NCBI GenBank assembly: GCA_033675265.1
Contig: JAUJYZ010001540.1
Coordinates: forward strand, 947,001 to 1,011,000
Reading direction: 5' to 3'
DNA: 64,000 nt
Source: Actinostola sp. cb2023
Taxonomy: Eukaryota > Cnidaria > Anthozoa > Actiniaria > Actinostolidae
In this document: positions 49,563 to 55,487 of the stretch, in pieces
How the letters are laid out: each line of letters starts with the position of its first letter
Position numbering within the stretch: position 1 is the stretch's first letter
Position numbers and translations under genes: made by a program
The notes under the pieces: generated by a model
The model's database searches: none
What the model saw: only the letters and a program-made list of their open reading frames with translations
What the model was told of the DNA's origin: nothing

Positions 49563-52500
49563 TATTATTATTATTATTATTATATTATTATTATTTATTA
49601 TTATTTATTATTATTATTATTATTATTACTAATCTTTTTCATATACAGCTACTTGATGTAATACTCCGTGAAGAAACGCTATTGAACGTCATCCGCAGTG
49701 TAACTCGTAATGGTCGCTCCATCATCTTAACAGCAGTGTTAGCACTCATCCTTGTCTACATGTTCTCTCTTGTGGCATTTTTGTTTCTCAAAGACGATTT
49801 CCTTGTAGAAACAGATCCTCCACCAGCAATTGCACAAATAGGTAATAATCATTGATTAATTATTAGTAATTAATGATAATAATAACTTAATATTTTCTAT
49901 AGCGCAAATGTACTTTATACCAATATGTAGGTAGGTATTGGTTTATTCATGTCTTTTTCATGGTTAAAAAAGAGGAGCCAAAGCAAGTTTCCTTTGAGTT
50001 TTAAGTTCTCGTCACTCTTGCCTTTTGTTGTAGGTAAATCTTGTAGTGTGGGTGACAAATCATGCGAGTCAACATTCACGTTTAGTAAACGAAACCTTCC
50101 AGACGACAACAAAAAAGATGAAATTAGTCCTGTGAAGGAACGAGCTTGCGACACCCTCATCATGTGTATTGTAACAACATTAAACCAAGGATTACGTAAT
50201 GGTGGTGGTATTGGTGACGTTCTCAGGCGACCCTCGAGCACCGTAAGTTCATCGATAAATAATCTGTAAATGTTTGAAGATGCGCATAGATTATTTACAT
50301 GTTTTCTTTACTTCCAACAGGAAAAGATGTTTGCAGGTCGTGTTATTTATGACTTGCTGTTCTTCTTTGTGGTGATTATCATTGTGCTCAACCTTATTTT
50401 TGGTGTCATTATTGACACTTTTGCTGATTTGAGAAGTGAAAAGCAGACAAAGGATGAAGTTTTGAAAAACACGTGTTTTATTTGTGGTGAGTTGACAATA
50501 ACTTAGAAACTTATCAAGACCATAAATGGCTAACATTGTTTTCTGATTTGTTCCAGGCCTCGATAGATCAGCATTTGATAATAAATCAGTTTCTTTTGAG
50601 GAGCACATCAAGCATCAACACAACATGTGGCATTACCTGTATTTTATAGTCCTCCTGAAGGTCAAAGATCCTACAGAGTTTACTGGACCAGAAAGTTATG
50701 CCATGCAAATGATCAAGGTAGATGTGCAGATTAATTTTAGCTACAGCAGTTTTTGATACTATACGGACTCAGAAGTTCAAACACCAACTTTGTTTCGGGA
50801 GTTTTGGCTTTTGTCAATCAAATTTCCAAATTCTGTTTTGTGAAAGCCAGCCAATTCCAAGTAACATGTAGAGCACCATCTTTGAAAATGTCCACTCAAA
50901 TATTTGTTCCAGATGACAATGGAAACATTGCTCAGTCCTCCGTTGGAGAGTGTCGGAAGTTTGGTAGACACGTCAAAAACTGCAAAACGAAGTTGTCATT
51001 TGAAGTTCTGAGCCAACATAATATTGAAAATATCAGTCACTCAGTCAAGCAATCAGTAAGTCTGACCAACCATCCAGGCTGCCATTCAATTACTATTTAG
51101 TCAATAACTCGGTCAGACAGATAATACAATTCATTTGATGTTCTTTCATATTTATTGATTTTATAGGAAAAAAACCTGGACTGGTTTCCAAGAATGCAAG
51201 CCATGAGCTTAGTTATTGATGAAGGAGAAGGGGAACAAAATGAGATGCGTATTCTAAACGACAAGCTGGAATGCACAGCAAAACTTGTTGGTACTTTATC
51301 ACAGCATCTAATGGAGCTAAGGGAACAGGTCTGTTATGAACCAGCGGGGTGGAGTAGCCGGCACCCATACCTACCAGCACCCATACCTACCAGCACCCAT
51401 ACCTACAGCACCCATACCTACCAGCACCCATACCTACCAGCATCCATACCTACAGCACCCATACCTACCAGCACCCATACCTACCAGCACCCATACCTAC
51501 AGCACCCATACCTACCAGCACCCATACCTACAGCACCCATACCTACCAGCACCCATACCTACAGCACCCATACCTACCAGCACCCATACCTACAGCACCC
51601 ATACCTACAGCACCCATACCTACCAGCACCCATACCTACAGCACCCATACCTACCAGCACCCATACCTACAGCACCCATACCTACCAGCACCCATACCTA
51701 CAGCACCCATACCTACCAGCACCCATACCTACAGCACCCATACCTACAGCACCCATACCTACCAACACTCATACCTACCAGCACCCATACCTACAGCACC
51801 CATAACTACCAGCACCCATACCTACAGCACCCATACCTACCAGCACCCATACCTACAGCACCCATACCTACCAGCACCCATACCTACAGCACCCATACCT
51901 ACCAGCACCCATACCTACAGCACCCATACCTACCAGCACCCATACCTACAGCACCCATACCTACCAGCACCCATACCTACAGCACCCATACCTACAGCAC
52001 CCATACCTACCAACACTCATACCTACCAGCACTCATACCTACCAGCACCCATACCTACCAGCACCCATACCTACAGCACCCATACCTACAGCACCCCCAT
52101 ACCTACAGCAGCCCATACCTACCAGCACCCATACCTACCAGCACCCATACCTACCAGCACCCATACCTACAGCACCCATACCTACAGCACCCATACCTAC
52201 AGCACCCATACCTACAGCACCCATACCTACAGCACCCATACCTACAGCATCCATACCTACAGCACCCATACCTACAGCACCCATACCTACAGCACCCATA
52301 CCTACAGCACCCATACCTACCAGCACCCATACCTACCAGCACCCATACCTACAGCACCCATACCTACAGCACCCATACCTACCAACACCCATACCTACCA
52401 GCACCCATACCTACAGCACCCATACCTACAGCACCCATACCTACAGCACCCCTACCACCAGCACCCATACCTACCAGCACCCATACCTACCAGCACCCAT

Positions 52501-53880
52501 ACCTACCAGCACCCATACCTACCAACACCCATACCTATCAGCACCCATACCTACCAGCACCCATACCTACCAGCACCCATACCTACCAACACCCATACCT
52601 ACAGCACCCATACCTACCAACACCCATACCTACAGCACCCATACCTATCAGTACCCATACCTACAGCACCCATACCTACAGCACCCATACCTACCAGCAC
52701 CCATACCTACCAGCACCCATACCTACCAGCACCACAATAGTAGTTCTATTGAGGGCCTACACTGTATGCTGCGATGTTTTTCCAAGAAAGCTGGATGCTT
52801 CTATAAACAAATATGCAATTCAGAGGAGGACCAGTTTCCAAGGGCAAAGCATACACCCTATGCATAAATCGATTTATGTAATTTGCATAAATTTGCAAAA
52901 ACTGAAAGAATAACGAGTTAAGTAAAGGTAAAATAATAGATTGAAAGATCATCCACAGTTTAGTAATTACCCCAAAAGTGCATTAATAAAAATGAAACCA
53001 TCATAAAGTAATAAGCGTTTGAAAGGTGCAAAATACATGGAAACGAGGCTGGTAGGCCCAAAGTCCAGTTTCTGGCACAAATCTTTGTAATTTCAAGTCA
53101 CTATAACTTTTCAAGATTGCATAGTACAGCCCTAACATTTGGTGTGTTCATTTTTGATAACACTTTCTTCAAAGAGATGGTCAGATATTACTGCAACATA
53201 TTCCCAATAACAAAGTGAATGTGATTTTACGATTCTACCATTTATGCATAGGGTGTATAGGCTTGAAGATGGAACGACTAGTAATGAAATATTAATATGA
53301 AATGTTGCACACAGGCACTATTTAACAATTAGACTACGAGTTCAAGTTTTCTATGAGTCAATAGTCAATGAGGCGCATAGTGTCGAGTTGACTATTTGAA
53401 CTCATAGAAAACGAGAACGAGTAGTCTAATTGTTTTAGTAGAAACCAACTAGCATACTACCTTCGATTTCATATACCAATATTTATTGATTTTTCGCTTT
53501 GTTTTTGTTCAAAATGCCAGCTTTTTCGCTACTCACTAACTATCACTCAATAGATAGTGAGTATGTTAGCCAATCAGATTGCAGGATTCATGATAGTATG
53601 CTAGTTGGTTTCTACTAAACTTTGATAGTTCCCCTCATCGAGGCAACGCTGTCACATCGTGTGATCGATTTTGACCAATAAGTGTGGCCTGTAACTTTAT
53701 TTGATCCTGGTTGCCTGCACAAGAAAATTTATGATAGTTTTACTCTTTTACCACCAAGGCATCCATTGATACGCTTATCTTTTATTGTAGATGACAGAAC
53801 AAAGAAAACAGAAACAACGTATTGGTCTGTTGGGTCCTCATAACAACATGGCTCCTGCTTCTAACAATTTTAAGATGTGA
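5989..53880 (+). CDS. ITPR: inositol 1,4,5-trisphosphate receptor, 57 coding exons
   Basis: A full IP3-gated Ca2+ release channel of the ER membrane. Fifty-seven exons located by homology and splice sites join without a phase conflict into 8,136 nt, i.e. 2,711 residues plus stop (taking exon 11 from 16806 and the first donor of exon 39), matching family length. Seen in order: N-terminal suppressor/MIR beta-trefoil and IP3-binding core (residues 1-~590), regulatory helical region (~600-2200), six-helix pore (~2230-2560) with filter GGGIGD (2506-2511), the CFIC...H...H zinc linker (from 2571) and a C-terminal coiled coil. All introns are GT-AG except intron 2 (GC-AG). One copy only is seen. It is ITPR rather than ryanodine receptor from length, IP3-contact residues and filter context. 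Exon blocks follow as separate entries. Confidence 0.95.
8107..8798. repeat. tetranucleotide array (TGAT/GACT/GAGT)n
   Basis: About 690 bp of imperfect 4-base units drifting from TGGA and TGAT to GACT and GAGT, with interruptions such as GTTA. Minus-strand translation gives a Ser/Gln/His repeat that is an artefact. It lies in the middle of ITPR intron 3, far from either splice site. Confidence 0.9.
10201..10353. repeat. hairpin just upstream of ITPR exon 4
   Basis: Arms around TTGTATTGTTGAAA/CAGAGTTTGTTC and AAATACATACAG pair with the reverse copy from ~10285 to 10353, leaving a small loop. The stem ends about 30 bases before the acceptor of exon 4 (10382). It resembles a MITE remnant, and in pre-mRNA could hide or present the polypyrimidine tract (inference). 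Confidence 0.7.
10383..13055 (+). CDS. ITPR: ITPR exons 4-10: suppressor domain to IP3-binding core
   Basis: Exons 10383-10469, 10595-10699, 10971-11024, 11817-11915, 12338-12421, 12646-12792 and 12960-13055, all phase 0, encode residues 92-315. Landmarks: [53 protein letters not shown], then LRTTARQ with Arg263 to Arg267. These align with the IP3-contacting loop Arg265-Arg269 of rat/human ITPR1 (Gly268 is Ala here; the third vertebrate paralogue also varies at this position). [10 protein letters not shown] and [13 protein letters not shown] close the MIR repeats. Exon 10 ends at the foot of a GTG-rich array. Confidence 0.94.
11251..11665. mobile_element. MITE-like foldback in ITPR intron 6
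   Basis: Arms of ~100 bp near 11251-11375 and 11565-11665 are inverted copies (GAAAGAGCATATCA, TAATTAGCCGCTTTAGAAA, GGACTGGGAAC and complements). A smaller independent inverted pair (AATAGATTCCA, 11110-11240) lies beside it. No coding sequence. Confidence 0.65.
11955..12104. mobile_element. 150-bp MITE in ITPR intron 7
   Basis: Terminal inverted repeats near GGTTGTAAGAAAGGTGGTTA and the complement CTAACCACCTTTCTTGCAAC, with GGATAAGT-type inner arms, make an almost complete hairpin. Flanks are GGTCCC and GGGCC. No target duplication was identified. Confidence 0.65.
13076..13325. repeat. GTG/GGT array at the donor of ITPR exon 10
   Basis: Starting about 20 bases after the 5' splice site at 13055/13056, a GTGGTGGTG-type array runs 250 bp and continues at 15903-16680 beyond an inserted element. 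The original array was therefore ~1 kb. Both strands are stop-poor because of composition only. Confidence 0.88.
13331..15902. mobile_element. 2.6-kb transposon-like element with dense CCTATGAAA subterminal repeats
   Basis: Ends ACTGTAAAACCCTATGAAAA and its complement form inverted termini inside the GTG array. Within 13331-13790 and 15145-15902 the 8-9 bp motif CCTATGAAA or TTTCATAGG recurs dozens of times, in both orientations. The right side contains three tandem copies of a ~230-270 bp block (starting near 15157, 15428 and 15658). The centre (13790-15140) is AT-rich with no open frame, so this is a non-autonomous copy. Clustered short subterminal motifs recall transposase-binding arrays of CACTA-like elements, but the ends do not start CACTA. 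No target duplication is clear. Confidence 0.75.
15903..16680. repeat. GTGGTGGTAGTGG array, second part
   Basis: Continuation of the array at 13076-13325, with longer-period units (GGATGTGGTGG, GTAGTGGTGAAGGTG). The longest open frames on both strands here are simple Val, Thr or His repeats and I do not consider them genes. Confidence 0.88.
16806..17214 (+). CDS. ITPR: ITPR exons 11-12: IP3-binding core
   Basis: Exons 16806-16960 and 17115-17214 encode residues 316-400: [53 protein letters not shown]. The start of exon 11 is uncertain. The AG at 16804-16805 gives a join ...[12 protein letters not shown] that matches other animals, but it has no pyrimidine tract. The in-phase AG at 16708-16709 would add 32 residues, mostly Asp. 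Both lie after the GTG/GAT-rich array. Intron 11 carries a pyrimidine decamer array. Confidence 0.88.
17011..17080 (+). repeat. seven perfect copies of CCTCTTCTGT in ITPR intron 11
   Basis: Seven identical decamers fill the middle of a 154-bp intron, ending 30 bases before the exon 12 acceptor at 17114. The unit is nearly pure pyrimidine, so the array acts as, or extends, the polypyrimidine tract (inference). Confidence 0.95.
17236..18655. repeat. 30-bp satellite with about 43 copies of ATCACTATGGTAAC
   Basis: Begins ~20 bases after the donor of exon 12. The first ~300 bp has ~43-bp units containing ACACTAGGGACAGTAT; the rest is a very regular 30-bp unit combining CTAGTATATCACTATGG and TAACACCTATACA. 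The core ATCACTATGGTAAC fits the RFX X-box consensus RYYNYYATRRNRAC at every position. Minus-strand frames are repeat artefacts. Confidence 0.95.
18866..20180. repeat. 39-bp satellite ending at the acceptor of ITPR exon 13
   Basis: About 30 imperfect units of GTGTTGGTGATGTGGTTGTG followed by TCTATAGATAAGTAAAA. The last unit runs into the real acceptor (GTGGTTGTGTTTACAG at 20174-20189), so each unit is a near copy of the 3' splice site region with TCTATAG in place of TTTACAG. Confidence 0.93.
20190..21723 (+). CDS. ITPR: ITPR exons 13-17: IP3-binding core, armadillo half
   Basis: Exons 20190-20350, 20451-20592, 20836-20994, 21175-21347 and 21604-21723 encode residues 401-651. [84 protein letters not shown] and [14 protein letters not shown] are near-identical to vertebrate ITPR. 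Arg487, Lys491, Arg494, Tyr550, Arg551 and Lys552 fall where ITPR1 Arg504, Lys508, Arg511, Tyr567, Arg568 and Lys569 contact IP3, so ligand binding should be intact. Exon 17 ends 33 bases before a 4.2-kb array and reads into it without a stop. Confidence 0.96.
21757..25972. repeat. 4.2-kb (ATC)n-derived array in ITPR intron 17
   Basis: Largely a 21-bp unit (ATCATCACCATCAGTATCACT) with many shorter ATC expansions. The plus strand has almost no G and no TGA, TAA or TAG in the frame of exon 17, so the frame stays open from 21593 to 25996. This follows from composition, and normal splicing from 21723 to 26078 restores the receptor. The tract starts 33 bases after the donor. Confidence 0.97.
26078..28365 (+). 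CDS. ITPR: ITPR exons 18-22: regulatory region
   Basis: Exons 26078-26296, 26534-26689, 27349-27499, 27719-27860 and 28069-28365 encode residues 652-973. Seen: [102 protein letters not shown]. The vertebrate acidic insertion after exon 17 is shorter here. The variable loop in exon 22 (residues ~875-925) is lineage-specific. Confidence 0.95.
26972..27103. mobile_element. diverged MITE related to the element at 252-458
   Basis: Left AGGTGCATTTGATTCACC and right GGTCAATCGAATGCACCCT are degraded inverted ends resembling those of the Harbinger-type MITE at the left edge of the window. It sits in ITPR intron 19. Confidence 0.5.
28432..30515. repeat. 30-bp satellite in ITPR intron 22, about 69 copies
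   Basis: Unit GGTCTCCCTGGCACCACAGG followed by TAGCCCACCC, with T/C variants at the last positions and longer-range duplicated blocks (for example around 29640-29770 and 30015-30150). It begins ~66 bases after the exon 22 donor. Each unit contains CAG/GTAG, a weak donor-like string. The long minus-strand frames are artefacts. Confidence 0.95.
30516..31453 (+). other. rest of ITPR intron 22, nothing recognised
   Basis: AT-rich single-copy-looking sequence between the satellite and exon 23. A TTTAGCACTAGTTAAAC stretch near 31200 resembles parts of the MITE at 39341-39490. No gene, RNA or complete mobile element is visible. Confidence 0.5.
31454..33531 (+). CDS. ITPR: ITPR exons 23-29: regulatory region with 18-nt microexon
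   Basis: Exons 31454-31508, 31667-31835, 31940-32182, 32458-32475, 32641-32736, 32807-32947 and 33406-33531 encode residues 974-1256. Landmarks: [55 protein letters not shown], then a Lys-rich stretch, the microexon [38 protein letters not shown] and [13 protein letters not shown]. The 18-nt exon 26 is flanked by good TTTCTAG and GTACGG sites and keeps the frame whether included or skipped. RRRLS (Ser1142) fits a basophilic kinase site; its use is unknown. Confidence 0.92.
32948..33356. repeat. 42-bp array at the donor of ITPR exon 28
   Basis: About ten units of GACTGACTATAGGACACAAT followed by GACGATGGTGGTAGATAAAGAT begin at the first intron base. The real donor AAG/GTAGAT is echoed in every unit as GGTAGATAAAG. 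The array makes up most of the 458-bp intron. Confidence 0.93.
34069..36080. repeat. 78-bp tandem array inside the Penelope-like element, about 26 copies
   Basis: A nearly invariant unit starts TGTTACAGAGTTGGCTTAGT, and the last copy is continuous with the retroelement ORF (encoding [18 protein letters not shown]). Its other half, CTGAGCATACATTACGGCAT, is the reverse complement of 36520-36541 in the same element. The unit therefore formed at the junction between sense and inverted parts and was then amplified. Copies differ by only one or a few bases, so amplification is recent. Confidence 0.95.
36011..36676 (+). pseudogene. C-terminal remnant of Penelope-like protein with GIY-YIG domain
   Basis: A 221-codon frame with [20 protein letters not shown], i.e. 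the Cys-x-x-Cys and Y-V-G-x-T-x-R of the GIY-YIG endonuclease found at the C-terminus of Penelope-like proteins. The downstream arginine usually seen in the R-x-x-E-H element is His here (HVHEHL), suggesting decay. Only the thumb/linker and endonuclease portions remain; no reverse transcriptase motifs are present. The apparent start codon lies in the 78-bp repeat. Confidence 0.75.
37387..41254 (+). CDS. ITPR: ITPR exons 30-38: central regulatory region
   Basis: Exons 37387-37587, 38056-38307, 38489-38614, 39041-39166, 39539-39659, 39730-39905, 40142-40290, 40403-40514 and 40937-41254 encode residues 1257-1783. Landmarks: [76 protein letters not shown] followed by [31 protein letters not shown] and [11 protein letters not shown]. 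Ser1574 in RREST lies exactly where ITPR1 has the PKA site Ser1589 (RRDS before SRDYRNII). The acceptors of exons 34 and 38 have duplicated decoy copies upstream. Confidence 0.95.
38930..39005 (-). repeat. possible tRNA-derived SINE head
   Basis: On the minus strand, GTGATGGTCTATTGGTTAAT then GCATCAGACTCTGGGTCGAC resembles the A-box half and arm of a tRNA-derived SINE. The B box is poor and no body or tail can be delimited, so this is a tentative fragment in ITPR intron 32. Confidence 0.3.
39258..39571 (+). repeat. duplicated exon 34 acceptor separated by a MITE
   Basis: About 70 bp spanning the intron end and first ~30 bases of exon 34 occur twice (about 39270-39340 and 39500-39571). The upstream copy keeps the acceptor CCCTTCAG/GCCCG (pseudo-exon start 39310) but reads into TAG after ten codons. 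Between the copies lies a 150-bp element. Confidence 0.88.
39341..39490. mobile_element. 150-bp MITE between duplicated acceptors
   Basis: Inverted ends near GAGTGCAAACACTAAAACCG and the complement CGGTTTTAGTGTTTGCACTC, with inner arms TTTAGTGCTAAATAG. Non-coding. It forms the border of the upstream pseudo-exon copy. Confidence 0.75.
40717..40951 (+). repeat. three 75-bp copies of the ITPR exon 38 acceptor
   Basis: CCAATAGGGTGAAGCTTTAA occurs with exon-like starts at 40787 and 40862, and as CCAACAG/GGTGAAGC at the true start 40937. The two decoys have the same pyrimidine tract but read GEALSEALP followed by a stop. The 75-bp period keeps the phase. Confidence 0.92.
41478..41775. repeat. ~78-bp repeats in ITPR intron 38
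   Basis: Four partial copies of TTCTATTTAAAGTCTATATT followed by ATATAGTTTTAGCAGGTGCA begin near 41499, 41578, 41656 and 41732. They end ~80 bases before the exon 39 acceptor (41857). Non-coding. Confidence 0.85.
41858..45211 (+). CDS. ITPR: ITPR exons 39-41 around the donor minisatellite
   Basis: Exon 39 starts at 41858 ([20 protein letters not shown]); with the first donor it ends at 42080. Exons 40 (44740-44866) and 41 (45052-45211) follow, ending [20 protein letters not shown], a family signature. They encode residues 1784-1953. Exon 39 runs into ~27 copies of its own last 58 bases plus intron start. The donors at 42080, 42176, 42269, 42362, 42458 and 42551 are all in phase 1 with exon 40, so the true 3' end is ambiguous. 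After the sixth copy a frameshift closes the read-through frame at 42598. Confidence 0.85.
42023..44537 (+). repeat. 93-96 bp minisatellite of the exon 39 splice donor, about 27 copies
   Basis: Each unit holds GTGGAGGATATGAGAAGAGG, then AACGTTTGTAGGAGGCAGAC, then CTCAACAA/GTAAGG and a (GAT)n tract that varies by 3 bases. Translated in the exon frame, a unit reads [20 protein letters not shown] plus an acidic tail. Most changes between units are synonymous-like or in the GAT run; a few copies have 2-3 base indels. The last donor is at 44497/44498, leaving a 242-bp final intron to exon 40. Confidence 0.97.
45504..47683 (+). CDS. ITPR: ITPR exons 42-47: C-terminal regulatory helices
   Basis: Exons 45504-45707, 45794-45904, 46170-46265, 46721-46825, 47046-47171 and 47558-47683, all phase 0, encode residues 1954-2209. 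Landmarks: [84 protein letters not shown] and [20 protein letters not shown] (RIH-associated domain). Intron 42 is 86 nt and holds a C33 run; intron 44 is mostly a tandem array. Confidence 0.95.
45717..45749 (+). repeat. C33 homopolymer in ITPR intron 42
   Basis: Thirty-three consecutive C, starting 10 bases after the donor of exon 42, in an intron of 86 bases. The run length may be affected by sequencing or assembly. Confidence 0.9.
46270..46640. repeat. CCCATATAGTACCCACC array in ITPR intron 44
   Basis: Imperfect units of ~18-36 bp, with a ~120-bp higher-order period, begin at the exon 44 donor (GTGAGTACCCC is itself unit-like). Minus-strand Gly/Tyr/Trp-rich frames are artefacts. Confidence 0.9.
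47994..51328 (+). CDS. ITPR: ITPR exons 48-56: transmembrane pore and C-terminus
   Basis: Exons 47994-48060, 48123-48245, 48548-48720, 48837-49001, 49649-49841, 50034-50242, 50321-50486, 50557-50717 and 51167-51328 encode residues 2210-2682. Hydrophobic helices start at [17 protein letters not shown] (S1) and end at [20 protein letters not shown] (S6). [20 protein letters not shown] precedes the filter GGGIGD at 2506-2511. [17 protein letters not shown] and [17 protein letters not shown] form the zinc-stabilised linker, and [11 protein letters not shown] then a coiled coil follow. All key pore residues are present, so a functional channel is expected. Confidence 0.97.
48266..48535. repeat. 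~75-bp repeats at the donor of ITPR exon 49
   Basis: Four copies of AACAAGGGTGGTCGCTTAAT followed by GAAGGTTCGATGTCTACTCG and ACCACCTCCCATAAGTGACC nearly fill the 302-bp intron 49, starting ~20 bases after the donor. Confidence 0.88.
49281..49627. repeat. two (ATT)n microsatellites in ITPR intron 51
   Basis: 49281-49346 and 49479-49627 are TTA/ATT repeats separated by ~130 bp; the second ends ~20 bases before the exon 52 acceptor. Confidence 0.95.
51351..52735. repeat. CACCCATACCTACCAG array in ITPR intron 56
   Basis: About 90 units of CACCCATACCTACCAG (16 bp) or CACCCATACCTACAG (15 bp), starting 23 bases after the donor of exon 56. The plus-strand frames of up to 525 codons are Pro/Thr/His/Tyr repeats caused by the array. 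The frame of exon 56 reads through the donor to 51805. Confidence 0.95.
53324..53619. mobile_element. two adjacent foldback elements in ITPR intron 56
   Basis: 53324-53433 is a hairpin with AACAATTAGACTACGAG arms. 53433-53619 is a MITE with TTTAGTAGAAACCAACTAGC ends and its complement. Both are non-coding. Confidence 0.7.
53791..53880 (+). CDS. ITPR: ITPR exon 57: last coding exon
   Basis: After the acceptor TTTATTGTAG, the exon reads [15 protein letters not shown] and ends with stop TGA at 53878-53880. MTEQRKxxQRxG is the conserved C-terminal sequence of vertebrate ITPRs, so the receptor ends normally, 29 residues into this exon. Confidence 0.94.
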   Translation: MTEQRKQKQRIGLLGPHNNMAPASNNFKM

Positions 53881-55487
53881 GAGTTGGATTTTGATATAAA
53901 AGTATTTAAGCCATATGCAGGTAGTAAATAGCACAAATGTCACGAATTCCTTCATCAAAAGTTTTTACTCGGTGAATCAAATGAATACAGCATGAATCGG
54001 GTATTGCATCGGGTAAAATCCTGAAAAAAGGTTTCAATAACTATTAACTATTACGGATACTCGTACAATTCTACATCACAAACACATACATGAACAGAGG
54101 ACACATTGAAGAAATTGAAATGAATGAGGCTTACCAATTGATGAGGGCACATGGTTTCACACGGTGCTATGATAAGTACAAACACGTGAACACGATGTTG
54201 GGTTAGCTGCATGTGGTATCAGTAAAGTACGGAACGGGACACGACACTACGCAACATGTAATAATTGTAAGCGAATTGTTGAGGTTGACCTCAACACCAT
54301 ACATACAAGATGTACCCTTGTGTGACTGTTATTTAAACAACACAACACACATGTCAGCTCTTATTTTGTCAAAATCCATGTCACGTAGCAGGGAGCATTT
54401 ACATAGAATTGACCAAAGTTTACATGTATAATAGCAAATGTATTTCATCGGGTTATACATATATTGAAATTAGATTATTAAGTTTTGAAAATTTGGACAT
54501 GGATTTACTAGTGATTTAAGAGGATAAAATATTTATGAGGTTGTACAATTTCTTAAAGAATTTAATAGTTGTTTTGTAATTTAAATTAGGTGAGAAAGTA
54601 GATATTTTAGGAATTAATCTCTAGTTACAATAACATGATATGAAATCACAAGGTATATGGTAATAATAATAATAATATTAGAAACAGTGCATATGACATG
54701 AACATTTTTATTGGCCTCAATTATGCAGATTATTGGTAGTATCAAAGAAAACAATCAATTTTCGGTGAAATGATTGCTTTGAAAAATATTTTCGAAAAAT
54801 ACATCAGCTGTTATGACGTCACTTTGTTTGAAGAGCCTCAAAAATAACCAAAATAGTCATACTTTTGTCCGACCATAAGACAAAAACATAAACAGGTAAA
54901 GCTTCTAACTTTTTTGGTGTTTAAAGTATTATATCTGTACTTTTAATCTACTTCAAATTGTTTGTTGTTCTTTTCGTTTTCTAGCACAAAAAGCGATCGA
55001 TATTTGCCATGATTTCAATGAAACCAGGGTGCGATCAAACAACGTGACGTCACACTTCGCAACATGTTTTTCACAAATATCTCTAAAAGCAATAATTTAA
55101 TCAAAAATTATTTGTGATATTATTATTTCCATCACTAATCTGTTATAAAATGAAATAAAAAACATTGTGTTATATGCACTTTAATTAAGATAATAATGTA
55201 ATCATGAATTTATTGCTTTGAGGGAAGAGAAAAGAAAGGTTAGAATTTCTATTTTAGCATTGAGTGTAGACATACTTTATGTTTCATGTAAGTATTCAAA
55301 ATATTTTTGATTTGTTGTAAGTACAGTAGCTTTGACAACTATCTCAGCATCATCGTGTTGTTGAAAATTGTATAATTAAAATTTTGATATTTTGATGGCT
55401 TGTGTTGTAACAATAATAATAATTTATTGATTTCTATAATAATTGCGCTAATTGAATTTTCTGATCAACAGTACATTACAACTTGAT
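53881..55487 (+). other. ITPR 3' UTR and intergenic sequence
   Basis: AT-rich DNA without a supported gene. An AATAAA at 55154-55159 is the first clear polyadenylation signal after the ITPR stop and would give a 3' UTR of ~1.3 kb. Short open frames here have no family features. Confidence 0.5.

Noticed and set aside
51336..52913. 525-codon Pro/Thr/His/Tyr frame
   Set aside because: 15-16 bp intronic array; only the first bases after exon 56 are shared with the receptor frame.
54213..54431. 72-codon frame in the ITPR 3' region
   Set aside because: No family resemblance and low-complexity surroundings; most likely chance in the 3' UTR.
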